From the NCBI GenBank assembly GCA_916610825.1, contig OU744453.1, positions 12,977,826-13,041,825 of the forward strand: 64,000 nt of DNA. The letters are read 5' to 3'. Shown here one piece after another: positions 1 through 11,926 of this stretch. Within the stretch, counting starts at the first letter, position 1. The number at the start of each line of letters is the position of its first letter. The notes beneath the pieces were generated by a model that was given only the letters and a program-made list of their open reading frames with translations, was not told where the DNA came from and searched no databases. The position numbers and the translations under genes were made by a program. The stretch is from Haliclystus octoradiatus. Its lineage: Eukaryota; Cnidaria; Staurozoa; Stauromedusae; Haliclystidae.

Positions 1-1281
1 ATCACTTTAAGTTGTACTGCAGGGAAAGCTAATAATAACATTCTACATAAAAGGCTGGCGTCAGTAATTGACCCATATTTAAGATACAATCAAAATGGTG
101 GCAGGATTAGCCGGTCAACCTTAGGCCAAATTCTATCAGCTAGGATATTGTTAGAAGGCTGTAGGACTCATCAAAAAGACATTGTTGCAATTTTTATTGA
201 CTTCAAAAAGGCCTTTGACTCTGTGTTAAGATGCAGAATCCCAGAAATATTAGATTTCTATAATGTACCTATTGTTCTTATCGATGCTATTATGTCCTTT
301 TATTCTTCTACTTCGGCTTTTGTTAGAACTCACTATGGTGATACTGATGATTTCCCGACAGCTTGTGGCGTACTACAGGATGACACATTGTCCCCTTTTT
401 TATTTACACTATTTATTGATTATGTTTTTCGTATTTCATGTCCTGACTCTTCCGGTTTTACCCTTGATCGTCTTAGGTCTTCACGTCATCCAGAGCGCAG
501 CGTATCGGACCTCTCATTCGTTGACGATATTGCTATCTTAACAAATAGCATATCTGATGCACAACAGCTTCTTGATGAAGTTGAACGGGTTGGTAAAACG
601 GTAGGCCTGACAATTAACACGACGAGGACGAAATTTATTGCATTAGGCATAAAACAGGCACACCTTGCTACATCTAATGGTATATAGAACTTGTAAATTC
701 GTTCAAGTACCTAGGTTCTGTACTTCCATCTTCTTCGGATGATTTAACACAACGTAGAGGCCAGGCTTGGGCAGCCATTAGAGGTCTGAATAAATTCTGG
801 GCGTCCGATGTCAACACTGACGTTAAGTTAAGACTGTTCAGACACACGATAGAACCTGTTCTATTATATGCATCTGAAACGTGGGTTCTATCAACCTCAC
901 TATTGACCCGACTTGACTCAGCTTATGACGCCATGCTTCGGCATGCTTTAGGAGTACATTGGCCCAATTTACTGTCCTACTGCTAAACTTAGAAAACTTT
1001 CCCCTTCTGCCTCTGCTATTGCTCACCAACGTCAGATGTCTTTTTTAGGTCACATCGAAAGATCAAAGACGTATTCCCCTCAACCGCTGCATGACATCCT
1101 TCATTGGCAACCGAAGGAGATGCTTCGACGGGGCTATGGTAGAGTAGTATCTTTTCATAATGTTTTGTATCGTGAATTGTGTTATTTAAAAGTTTCTTTG
1201 TCAGCTATGTCTGACCGTGTTTTGTGGCGTTCTTTGTGTAGCAAATATGTAAGGCGTAAGAGGGACGGCACATTCCTATAA
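1..1281 (+). pseudogene. LINE (non-LTR retrotransposon) reverse transcriptase, 5' cut by window edge, frameshifted
   Basis: The frame is open from base 1 and reads reverse transcriptase palm blocks in order: FIDFKKAFDSV near codons 57-67, GVLQDDTLSPFLF (families normally have GVLQGD, so a Gly is replaced by Asp), and the catalytic block FVDDIAIL. A frame change near 680 moves the coding sense to a second frame (block NSFKYLGSVLP, then RLFRHTIEPVLLYASETW), which ends at a stop at 984. A second shift near 960 returns to the first frame for the C-terminal block ending FLGHIERSK and the terminal stop at 1279-1281. In an intact element this enzyme would copy element RNA into DNA at a nicked target. 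The endonuclease and 5' end lie outside the window. Two frameshifts make it a dead copy. The clade (RTE-like or CR1-like) is not settled. Confidence 0.9.
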
Positions 1282-1856
1282 TGTGACTGTCTATACTACT
1301 ACTATTCAATTTTATTATGGTTTACTAGTTCAGAGTTTTTCAAATAACTGGACTTCATACTTTATTGATTTGAGCATGATGATCGAGATATACTATCATT
1401 GATAAAATCTAGTCTGTGCATAACTTTGGTGATTCTTTCTTTATTTATTTCCAAAATCCGCGCAATGTCGGCTTTAATATTGTTATTGCATTTGTATAGT
1501 ATCGAAACTGATTCAATCAATCTGATTGGTTTAGAGTTTGACGCTAAATCATCATAGAAAAATTAGGTTCGAAGACACAATCGATCTTACAATTCGAAAT
1601 TGATGTTTTGTGTGAGAATTTCAAAATTGATCGGGAGTTTTCCCTTCAGGAGAAAACTCGAAGGTAAAAATCACTCGCCGATGTGGCTCGTAATATTCTG
1701 ATGCCTTCTCGTTTTCTCATTTCGTGCCTGCCTCTCAAGCGCCAAGTATCATTGTATTATAACGAAAACATTTCAATAAATTTGATTGGGTTATAATTAG
1801 AAGCCAAATGACAAAATCAACAAAGCAAAACCAGGTTTAAAAACAAACTTTTCACA
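1282..1856. other. Gap without recognised gene
   Basis: AT-rich sequence between the LINE and the DUF3504 pseudogene. Two imperfectly similar stretches (about 1498-1560 and 1765-1825, sharing an 'attcaat..a.tTTGATTgG' core) suggest an old local duplication. No RNA gene or coding frame was seen. Confidence 0.5.
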
Positions 1857-2827
1857 ATGGCTACAAAGAATACATTTAGTTTTGGTCTTGGAGCTCTTGT
1901 TGAGACAGTACAACAAAACGGCAATAATAGAAATGATGATCGTTTCATAAATGCAGATGAAGATGTTGACAATTTGCTTTTGTCTAATGAGTTAAAAAAA
2001 TACAAAGCTTGCTACATAATTCAATATGAAAATTTACAAAGGTAAACATAACCGCTAAAAATACATGAATTGTTATGTAAACTGTTACTTACAAATACAG
2101 CAAAGCTCATGCCGTTAATGTTATTAAAATTTTGATTTGTAGAATGGGCTGCTATCAGGAATATTTCAAAGCCAATTGAAGATATGACCATCCAAGAGAT
2201 AAATGGTGTCCTTCTTCGTTTTTAAGCCAAAGTACATAATACGAAAGGCGAAGATTATTGCAAATCAACAAAGTTAGGTTTGAGGAATAGCATTGAAAGT
2301 TTTTTAAATACTCCTCCAAAAAATAAAGGCGCTAAGCTCTCTTCAGATAGTCACTTTGCTAGCTCTAACAGAGTACTGAGTGCCAGAGTTCAATCGTTAA
2401 AAGAAAAAGGCAAGGAAAATGTTAAACACAAGACATCAATTAGTAACGAAGATTTCGCAAAGCTTAAAACGTCAGAGGCATTTTCCTTCCAAAATCCAAA
2501 GGCATTGCTTTAAAATGTATGGTTTCATACAATGTCGTACTGGTGTAGGTGGGGAAGAGAAGGCCAACATGACCTAACAAAAAGCAGCTTTGAATTTGCA
2601 CAGGATCAATGGCAAATTGGTGACAATATCTCACAGAGAAGTTACAAAAAACCATACATTGGTCGGTAGGTGGTATCAATGACAAAGAATCATACGAGAA
2701 TATTGGGAGAATGAACGACGAAGCAGACAAACAAAGTGGATATAAAGCACTAAAGTTATATCTATCAAAACTCAATCCCAACTGTGATAATCTATTCCAA
2801 TATCCAAAAGTAAATTGGGCGCCAGGG
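1857..2827 (+). pseudogene. DUF3504 / KIAA1958-like (Crypton-derived recombinase family) gene, broken and truncated
   Basis: A spread of collinear blocks matches the KIAA1958/QRICH1/ZMYM-type DUF3504 family as I know it. An N-terminal block ends NADEDVDNLL (1857-2045). After a probable intron (donor-like AG|GTAAAC near 2040, acceptor-like TTTGTAG near 2141), a second block reads EWAAIRNISKPIEDM. An in-frame TAA follows at 2223, then the block at 2280-2513 with SIESFLNTPPKNK and ISNEDFAKL. From 2516 another frame reads NVWFHTMSYWCRWGREGQ, and a further shift gives VTKNHTLVG and YLSKLNPNCDNLFQYPK. The stop and shifts make it a pseudogene. The family derives from Crypton-type tyrosine recombinases; host members act as nuclear proteins. 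The sequence breaks off exactly where satellite A begins at 2828. The exon phases at the proposed intron do not join cleanly, so that intron is tentative. Confidence 0.72.
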
Positions 2828-4480
2828 TGTTGATAAATATATTTTGTTCGGAAGATGGTCTGATTAAAAGATTAAACAGCTACTGTGCAAAGAAAAAGAA
2901 AGGATGCATTTTTCTTTTATTCCAGAGTACTCCGCTGATAGCAGGGCCACGAAAAATTCGCCTACAGGCTCATTCTGTTGTCCTCACCCATGGAAATATT
3001 TAGTAAAAGGCGAAAGATTTATTCGTGTATGAGCGAAGACAAGAGCTGTAGAAACCAAATTATGTTTCGCATTATGATCCATGGAGACAATATGGATTAG
3101 AGTTAGTGATTCCACATTCACAACGCATGCAAAATTCGTAAAAATACAATATTTCTGTTTAAAAAATTCTTTTGACACATGAAATCCCACTTTTATGTTT
3201 GATGGAAATGTATGAAATCAAACTACATAACTAAATTTAGCCAATGATCAGTCAATAATCGCTGGAAACAGTTGTTATTCCCCATTATTTATGTGAATCA
3301 GAACTTCTAGAAAACTTTCATCGTCACTACCATCATCAATTATCATCTGGGAAGAAATATAATGTGTCTTTCAAGGATTTTCGACATTACTGAGTAACTA
3401 TATAATTGGTTACATGCAAGTAAGGTTGGAATATTTTATGCCACTGATTCACAAATTTTGTATCATTATCTATATTGTCAACTTTGCGAAGATGTTGATA
3501 AATCTATTTTGTTCGGAATATAGTATGATTAAAAGTTCCAACATCTACTGTGCAAAGAAAAAAAGGATTTATTTATTTATTCCAGAGTACTCCGCTGATA
3601 GCAGGGCCACGAAAAATTTGCCTAAAGGCTCATTCTGTTTTCCTCACCAACGGAAATCTCTAGTAAAAGGCGAAACATTTATTCGTGTATGAGCGAATAC
3701 CAGAGCTGTAGAAACCAAATTATGTTTTGCAATTTGATCAACGGAGAACATAATGATTAGAATTGGTGATTCCACATTCACAACGCATGCGTAATTCATC
3801 TAAAATGCAATCTTTTTTTAAAAAAAATTCTTTAAACACATGTAAGCCCACTTTTATGTTTGATGAAAATATATGAAATCAAACTATAAAACTATCTTTT
3901 AGCCATTGATCAGTAAAGAATGGCTAGAAACAGTTGTTATTTCCCATTATTTATGTGAATCAGAACTTCTAACAATAACAATTTATTATTATTATTATTA
4001 TTATTATTAAAAGATTAAACAGCTACTGTGCAAAGAAAAAGAGAGGAATTATTTTTTTTATTCCAGAGTACCCCGCTGATGGCAGGGCCAAATAAAATTT
4101 GCCTACAGGCTCATTCTGTTGTCCTCACCCACGGAAATCTTTAGTAAAAGGCGAAAGATTTATTCGTAAATGAGCGAAGACCAGGGCTAAAGAAACAAGA
4201 TTATGTTTTGTATTATGATCCTTGGAGAACATATTGATTAGAATTGTTGATTCAATATTCACAACGCATGCGTAATTCATCTAAAATACAATCTTTCTTT
4301 CTTAATAAATTCAATCAACACATGTAAGCCCATTTTTATGTCTGATGAAAATATAGGAAATCAAACAAGAAAACTATCTTTAACAAGAAAATGATCAGTA
4401 AATAATCGCTGGAAACAGTTGTTATTTCCCATTATTTCTGTGAATCAGAACTTCTAGAGTATCTTCATCATAACTACCAT
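2828..4480. repeat. Satellite A array, left-most monomers
   Basis: The first monomers of an approximately 650-bp tandem repeat. A convenient anchor, GATAGCAGGGCCACGAAAAA, occurs at about 2938 and 3598, with a variant at about 4078. The first copy starts inside the monomer at TGTTGATAAAT (2828). The third is shortened: about 170 bp are replaced by a TTA run. The last is interrupted by the hAT element at 4481. Each monomer contains an apparent short ORF (motif VRLEYLMPLIHKF), but conservation is equal outside it and frameshifts are common, so I treat the array as non-coding. Confidence 0.9.
3982..4009. repeat. (TTA)n microsatellite inside a deleted satellite A monomer
   Basis: About nine ATT/TTA units replace the stretch of the monomer that normally runs from the TTCTAGAGTATTTTCATCATC region to AAAAGATTAAACAGC. 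This looks like a deletion and repair event with slippage. Confidence 0.85.
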
Positions 4481-5537
4481 CAGGGGCGGATGCAGGAAAA
4501 ATCCTATGGGGTGCAAGAATTTATTGTTTAGGGGCGAAGCCCCACCCATCTAGGGGGGTCCGGGGGCATGCCCCCCCGGAAATTTTTTGAAAATTTAAAG
4601 CTCTTAGACCGCCTATAAACGCAGTTTCTTGGTCTCAAAATCAATTTTCAAATGACAATATATTCAGATTTGATACCCACCAATAAGCAATTGAATTGAC
4701 TCAAAATATATAATACTAATAATAATATAATGTTATATAATGACTATATAGGCATTTATCTAAGCGCTTCACAATAATTAAATGTAATATTTACAGCAGT
4801 GAAATAATTATAATAATAGTACTAACAGATCATATTAACATAGGTGTGAAACCTTGAAAAAATATACTAACGATTAAGTTGCTAATTACCATAAACTATA
4901 CAAAAATAGTTGTGTTAGTTTGATTTCAAATTCATTCAATGTGCAGGTCTCCCAATATTCCAGTCCAGTTTTTCCATAAGATGGGGGCAGGAACAGGAAA
5001 ATATTTACCTCCATAGACCACAGGACTCAAGGTTGCTTGGCACTATGGTTAATAGATTGTCAGAAGATAATATCATAGACAGCCTTGGTTATACAGTATG
5101 AAAAGCATATTAGGTATAATCCATGCATGTAATTTACTCAATCATAAAAGTTTACATAATATAATCTGATATTATAGATTTATGCATAAAATCATTGTTT
5201 TAGATTGTTGTAATTAGAAACTGAGTAGGCTTTGATGAATTCTTTTACACAGTTTTAACATCTGAAAATAGCTACTGAGCCACCATGTAACACAAAAAAT
5301 ATGATGCCAAGATCGGTTTCCTCAGAATTTTAACTAGAGAATTGTCACCTGTAAAGAACCAAAGATGCTGAACTGTGAAGGCAGTTGCCGTTTGCTTCGG
5401 ATCTGTTAGACAAACCAACAAGAAATTAATGAAACTATTGTAGGATTGAATAAAACACAAGCACAGTATTATACCCTGAAATAATAATTAGATCAGAAGT
5501 TCTAAATTCCAACTTACACAACGATATCTATAAAATT

Positions 5538-5851
5538 ATAAACACAAGGAAAGTGTAAACAAGCCAACAGTCGAAGAAAAGGTCGAGGGAATACAAAACA
5601 TGAAGTAAATCATAAATGAAATTTAAAAGTAGATATTTGTAGAATTTCACACCTTAAATCAAAACGTGGCGTTCTGGCTTACATAGCAAAATATATAAAC
5701 ACAAGGAAAGTTTTAACAAACCAACAGTCGAACAAAAGGTCGAGGGAATACAAAATATGAAGTAAATTATCCATGAAATATCATTTCATAATTCATACCT
5801 TGAAGCAAAATGTGGCGTATCCTTGCTTTCACAGCTTTCCAACGACTTTGG
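5538..5851. repeat. 157-bp tandem duplication inside the hAT element
   Basis: ATAAACACAAGGAAAGT..AACA..CCAACAGTCGAA..AAAGGTCGAGGGAATACAAAA recurs with a 157-bp offset (5538 and 5695). The trailing ACACCTT..AA..AAAA.GTGGCGT block (5650 and 5807) has the same offset. The two copies differ at several bases, so the duplication is not recent. Confidence 0.75.
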
Positions 5852-5855
5852 TAGG

Positions 5856-6057
5856 CTATATATATGTCTGCGTTTCTATTCCTATATCATCTATCAAGTC
5901 GTAATGTTCATCAGAAAAAAGAAAACGCATTTCACACATAATTTCATCATAAACAACTTTCAGGTCCTGTTCATTCTCATCAGAAAGTGCTAAAATAGCT
6001 TGTTGTAACTGACAAGAAAATCCGATTAATCTGGATTTCAGTTTCTTTCCTGGTTCA
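5856..6057 (-). other. Unrecognised 66-codon open stretch in the hAT element
   Basis: Read on the minus strand, a stop-free stretch ends at 5856 and contains the acidic segments ALSDENEQDLKVVYDE and LFSDEHYDLIDD. It has no early ATG and matches nothing I recognise. It could be a transposase remnant, a captured host exon or chance. Confidence 0.25.
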
Positions 6058-6084
6058 GATTATTTTGACATGTCCCGGATGAAG

Positions 6085-6405
6085 CTAATTTGCATATGAG
6101 GGGGTGCATTTGATGTTGCAAAACCGCTCCAATCAGAATACAGAAATAAGCAAAATTTAATCACGTGTATAGTTTGAAGCGAACTCATTTGCATATGAGG
6201 GGGTGCAAGTGATCTTATCCGCGCCAATCACGAGGCAGAAAAGTCCTGTTTCTTTTGTATCCAGCTTGCTCATTTGCATATGATGGGGTGCATTTGAAGT
6301 TACCAAGCCACGCCAATCAGTAGACAGAGTTTCAAGGCTTCTTTTGTATTAAGACGAACTCATTTGCATATGATGGGGTGCATTTGATCAAAACCGCTCC
6401 AATCA
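6085..6405 (+). promoter_or_regulatory. Four octamer + CCAAT modules in the hAT element
   Basis: ATTTGCAT, the POU/Oct octamer, occurs at 6088, 6187, 6272 and 6362, each time continuing as ATTTGCATATGAnGGGGTGCA. Each is followed by CCAAT at 6129, 6224, 6313 and 6399. The octamer-to-CCAAT distance is 41, 37, 41 and 37 bp, and modules repeat every 85-99 bp. Octamer plus CCAAT resembles animal H2B histone and snRNA control regions, but the arrangement could equally be subterminal binding sites for a transposase. Confidence 0.6.
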
Positions 6406-6642
6406 AAAGGTTTGATAAAAATGATTCGTCAGACATTCACATCTTTGGATGAAACAAGATTAGAATCTTTCAGAAAAGGATTACCAAAAACAAAACAGAT
6501 CTCCTATCTCGAATTTTCGCTTAACATGAAAACTTTAGTTTTCTTTCGGTTTCTACTAAAATAGTATTTACGTCATTTCGAAAATTATGAAGGGGTGCAA
6601 GCGCTCCTTTTGCACCCCCCTAGATCCGCCCCTGACTACCAT

Positions 6643-9600
6643 CATCAATTATAATCCGGTAAAAAATATAATTAATTTTTATGGCTTTCTAGACATTACT
6701 GAGTAACTATATAATTGGTTACATGCAAGTACGGTTGGAATATCTTATGCCACTGATTCACAAATTTTGTATCATTATCTATATTGTCATCTTTGCGAAG
6801 ATGTTGATAGATCTATTTTGTTCGAAAGATAGTCTGATTAAAAGTTCCAACATCTACTGTGCAAAGAAAAATAAGGAATTTATTCGTTTTTTACTCAAGA
6901 GTACCCCGCTGACAGAAGTGCCACAAAAATTCGCCTATATGCTCAGTCTATTGTTCCCACCCACGGAAATCTTTAGTGAAAGGCGAAAGATTTATTCGTG
7001 TATGAGCGAAGACCAGAGCTAAAGAAACCAAATTATGTTTTGCATTTTGATCCACCGAGAACATATTGATTAGAATTGTTGATTCCACATTCAAAACGCA
7101 TGCGTAATACATTTAAAATGCAATCTTTCTTTTTAAAAAATTCTTTCAACACATGTAAGCCCACTTTTATGTTTGATGAAAATATAGGAAATCAAACAAC
7201 AAAACTATATTTTGCAAATGATCAGTAAAGAATGGCTAGAAACAGTTGTTATTTCCCATTATTTATGTGAATTGCAACTTCTAGATTATTTCCATCATCA
7301 ATTATCATCTGGTAAAAAATCTGTTGTGTCTTTCAAGGCTTTTTGACATTACTGAGTACTATATAATTGGTTAAATGCAAGTACGGTTGGAATATCTTAT
7401 GCCACTGATTCACAAATTTTGTATCATTATCTATTTTGTCACCTTTGCGAAGATGTTGATAAATCTATTTTGTTCGGAAGATAGTCTGATTAAAAGATTC
7501 AACAGCTACTGTGCAAAGAAAAGGGATTTATTTTTTTATTCCAGAGTACCCCGCTGATAGCAGGGCCACGAAAAATTTGCCTATAGGGTCATTCTGTTTG
7601 TCCTCACCCACGGAAATCTTTAGTAAAAGGCGAAAGATTTATTCGTGTATGAGCGAAGACCAGAGCTAAAGAAACAATATTTTGTTTTGCATTAGGATCC
7701 ACGGAGAACAGATTGATTGGAATTGGTGATTCCACATTCACAACGCATGCGTAATTCATCTAAAACACAATATTTCTATTTATAGAATCGTTTCAGCACA
7801 TAATTGCTCGTTTTTACATTGATTAAATCAAACTACAAAACTATCTTTTAGCCAATGATCAGTCAATAATCATTGGAAACAGTTGTTATTTCCTATTATC
7901 TATGTGAATCAGAAGTTCTAGAGTATTTTCATCATCACTACCATCATCAATTATCATCCGGTAAAAAAAATATTGAATCTTTAGGCTTTCTTGATATTAC
8001 AGAGTAACTATGTAATTGGTTACATGCAAGTACGGTTGGAATATCTTATGCCACTTATTCACAAATTTTGTATCATTATCTATATTGTCACCTTTGCGAA
8101 GATGTTGATAAATCTATTTTGTTCGGATGATAGTCTGATTAAAAGATTCAACAGCTACTGTGCAAAGAAAAAGAAGGGATTTATTTTTTTATTCCAGAGT
8201 ACCCCGCTGATAGCAGGGCCACGAAAAATTTGCCTACATGCTCATTCTGTTTGTCCTCACCCACGGAAATCTTTAGTAAAAGGCGAAAGATTTATTCGTG
8301 TATGAGCGAAGACCAGAGCTAAAGAAACAATATTTTGTTTTGCATTATGATCCACGGAGAACAGATTGATTGGAATTGGTGATTCCACATTCACAACGCA
8401 TGCGTAATTCATCTAAAATACAATATTTCTATTTATAGAATCGTTTCAGCACATAATTGCTCGTTTTTACATTGATTAAATCAAACTACAAACCTATCTT
8501 TTAGCCAATGATCAGTCAATAATCGCTGGAAACAGTTGTTATTTCCCATTATTTATGTGAATCAGAACTTCTAGAGTTTATTCATCATAACTACCATCAT
8601 CAATTATAATCAGGTAAGAAATATAGTTAATTTTTATGGCTTTCTAGACATTACTAAGTAACTATATAATTGGTTACATGCAAGTACGGTTGGAATATCT
8701 TATGCCACTGATTCACAAATTTTGTATCATTATCTATATTTTCACCTTTGCGAATATAGTGATAAATCTATTTTGTTCGGAAGATAGTTTGATTAAAAGA
8801 TTAAACAGCTACTGTGCAAAGAAAAAGAGAGGAATTATTTTTTTTATTCCAGAGTACACCGCTGATAGCAGGGCCAGGAAAAATTTGCCTACATGCTCAT
8901 TCTGTTTGTCCTCACCCACGGAAATCTTTAGTAAAAGGCGAAAGATTTATTCGTGTATGAGCGAAGACCAGAGCTAAAGAAACCAAATTATGTTTTGCAT
9001 TTTGATCCACCGAGAACATATTGATTAGAATTGGTGATTCCACATTCACAACGCATGCGTAATAAATCTAAAATGCAATCTTTGTTTTTAAAAAATTCTT
9101 TCAACACATGTAATCCCACTTTTATGTTTGATGAAAATATAGGAAATCAAACAACAAAACTATATTTTGCCAATGATCAGTAAAGAATGGCTAGAAACAG
9201 TTGTTATTTCCCATTATTTATGTGAATCAGAAGTTCTAGAGTATTTTCATCATCACTACCATCATCAATTATCATCCGGTAAAAAATATATTGAATCTTT
9301 AGGCTTTCTTGATATTACAGAGTAGCTATATAATTGGTTACATGCAAGTACGGTTGGAATATCTTATGCCACTTATTCACAAATTTTGTATCACTATCTA
9401 TATTGTCACCTTTGCGAAGATGTTGATGAATCTATCTTGTTCAGAAGATAGTCTGATTAGAAGATTCAACAGCTACTGTGCAAAGAAAAAGAAGGGATTT
9501 ATTTTTCTATTCCACAGTACCCCGCTGATAGCAGGGCCACGAAAAATTTGCCTACAAGCTCATTCTGTTTGCCCTCACCCACGGAAATCTTTAGTAAAAG

Positions 9601-11236
9601 GCGAAAGATTTATTCGTGTATGAGCAAAGACCAGAGCTAAAGAAACAAGATTTTGCTTTGCATTATGATCCACGGAGAACAGATTGATTGGAATTGGTGA
9701 TTCCACATTCACAACGCATGCGTAATTCATCTAAAATACAAAATTTCTTTTTATAGAATCGTTTCAGCACATGATTGCTCGTTCTTACATTGATGGAAAA
9801 ATATGAAATCAAACTATAAAACTATCTTTTAGCCATTGATCAGTCAATAATCATTGGAAAGAATTGTTATTTCCCGTTATTTATGTGAATCAGTAGTTTT
9901 AGAGTATTTTCATCATCACTACCATCATCAATTACGGTTTGAATATCTTATGCCATTGATTTTCAAATTTTGTATCATTATCTATATTGTCACCTTTGCG
10001 AAGATGTTGATAAATCTATTTTGTTCGGAAGATAGTCTGATTAAAAGATTCAACAGCTACTGTGCAAAGAAAAAGAAAGGATTTATTTTTTTATTCCAGA
10101 GTACCCTGCTGATAGCAGGGCCACGAAAAATTTGCCTAAAGGCTCATTCTGTTGTCCTCACCCACGGAAATCTCTAGTAAAAGGCGAAAGATTTATTCGT
10201 GTATGAGCGAAGACCAGAGCTAAAGAAACCAAATTATGTTTTGCATTTTGATCCATCGAGAACATATTGATTAGAATTGGTGATTCCACATCCACAACGC
10301 ATGCGTAATACATCTAAAATGCAATCTTTGTTTTTAAAAAATTCTTTCAACACATGTAAGCCCACTTCTTCTTTCAAGGCTTTTTGACATTACTGAGTAC
10401 TATATAATTGGTTACATGCAAGTACGGTTGGAATATCTTATGCCACTGATTCACAAATTTTGAATCACTATCTATATTGTCACCTTTGCGAAGATGTTGA
10501 TGAATCTATTTTGTTCAGAAGATAGTCTGATTAGAAGATTCAACAGCTACTGTGCAAAGAAAAAGAAGGGGTTTATTTTTTTATTCCAGAGTACCCCGCT
10601 GATAGCAGGGCCACGAAAAATTTGCCTACAGGCTCATTCTGTTTGTCTTCACCCACGGAAATCTTTAGTAAAAGGCGAAAGATTTATTCGTGTATGAGCG
10701 AAGACCAGAGCTAAAGAAACAATATTTTGTTTTGCATTATGATCCACGGAGAACAGATTGATTGGAATTGGTGATTCCACATTCACAACGCATGCGTAAT
10801 TCATCTAAAATACAATATTTCTATTTATAGAATCGTTTCAGCACATAATTGCTCGTTTTTACATTGATTAAATCAAACTACAAAACTATCTTTTAGCCAA
10901 TGATCAGTCAATAATCATTGGAAACAGTTGTTATTTCCCATTATTTATGTGAATCAGAAGTTCTAGAGTATTTTCATCATCACTACCATCATCAATTATC
11001 ATCCGGTAAAAAATATATTGAATCTTTAGGCTTTCTTGATATTACAGAGTAGCTATATAATTGGTTACATGCAAGTACGGTTGGAATATCTTATGCCACT
11101 TATTCACAAATTTTGTATCACTATCTATATTGTCACCTTTGCGAAGATGTTGATGAATCTATTTTGTTCAGAAGATAGTCTGATTAGAAGATTCAACAGC
11201 TACTGTGCAAAGAAAAAGAAGGGATTTATTTTTTTA
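6643..11236. repeat. Satellite A array, middle block
   Basis: About seven more monomers of roughly 650 bp follow the hAT element. The anchor block recurs at about 6905 (diverged), 7556, 8209, 8866, 9526, 10118 and 10600. Two are shortened by internal deletions: the one near 9900-9930, where CATCATCAATTA runs straight into CGGTTTGAATATC, and the one near 10370. The block ends mid-monomer at TTTTTTTA (11236), where family B is inserted. The missing remainder of that monomer resumes at about 27568. Confidence 0.9.
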
Positions 11237-11264
11237 CTAGCAATGAGTGTAGTCCATTATGGAC
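11237..11264 (-). other. Helitron-like 3' terminus
   Basis: CTAG at 11237-11240, an 11-nt spacer, then the palindrome GTCCATTATGGAC at 11252-11264, able to form a 5-6 bp hairpin on the minus strand upstream of CTAG. The same order appears at 14275, 21337 and 61656. At 17280 and 24343 the terminal C of CTAG is missing. Confidence 0.6.
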
Positions 11265-11926
11265 CTTCTATGATAAAACTTTCAGATCACTTATAATTAA
11301 ACAATTGACTAAGCTGACTATCGCTGTATAATACGGAGTATGAACTCTGGAGGAGAACACGAGACACAATACGTATTGAAACGATGTAGCATTAATCAAT
11401 ACATCTTAATCATTCCTTTAATAAAAATTTAATTTATTTCACATCAATTGAGTCGATTGAAATGTATAATTTAACGTAGCTATCTCTACATAGAAAAACT
11501 TTATTTTATGTGCTGAAAGGAAACCAGAACACATTAATTATTATGAATTACAAATATTCAGTCAAATTTCGAAATATGAAACTATCCATAAAAAATCATT
11601 TCAAATCCGATCCGATCCGAAGACCTAAAATATTAACCCGAATCTGACCCGATACGATCAAATCGCGTTCGGTTCGGATTGATAAATCTTCATTGCAATA
11701 CAAACAACACTAATGTGGTGTTCACAAAATAACGCCGTCAAGGTGAGGCCGGTCAAACTCGTGGCATCGCATGTAATATATTCAATATTAAATTAATTTA
11801 GCTTCGACAAGACACATGGTCCACTAATTTCTGTTATTAACATGATCAAACGATATCTTTTGTTAATTAACAATGATTTACTGCTTCATATTAAAAAAAA
11901 TAAGAAAAATTGTTGATAAAAATTTT

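Larger units (their letters stand above)
4481..6634. mobile_element. hAT-type non-autonomous DNA transposon, 2154 bp, 8-bp TSD
   Basis: The element begins CAGGGGCGGAT and ends ATCCGCCCCTG, an 11-bp perfect terminal inverted repeat of the common hAT type. It is flanked by the 8-bp direct repeat ACTACCAT (4473-4480 and 6635-6642), a sequence native to the satellite A monomer it split, so both ends are certain. Subterminal DNA is also inverted: GGGGTGCAAG near the left end and GGGGTGCAAGCGC / TGCACCCCCC near the right. A G/C-rich block at about 4531-4580 is typical of these elements. No transposase is recognisable, so movement would have depended on a related autonomous element. It carries a 157-bp tandem duplication and four octamer/CCAAT modules, listed separately. 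Confidence 0.93.

Noticed and set aside
2464-2781. Minus-strand 105-codon ORF
   Set aside because: It lies antisense to recognisable DUF3504 blocks on the plus strand.
8200-8230. Hammerhead-like CTGATAG ... GAAAA in satellite A
   Set aside because: The invariant G and A of CUGANGA are swapped, and the stem positions do not pair.
8024-8305. Conserved 92-104 codon ORF in nearly every satellite A monomer
   Set aside because: Frame breaks are frequent (TGTTTGTCC against TGTTGTCC, variable A and T runs), identity is as high outside the ORF as inside, and no start or stop is specially kept. The ORF follows from recent amplification.
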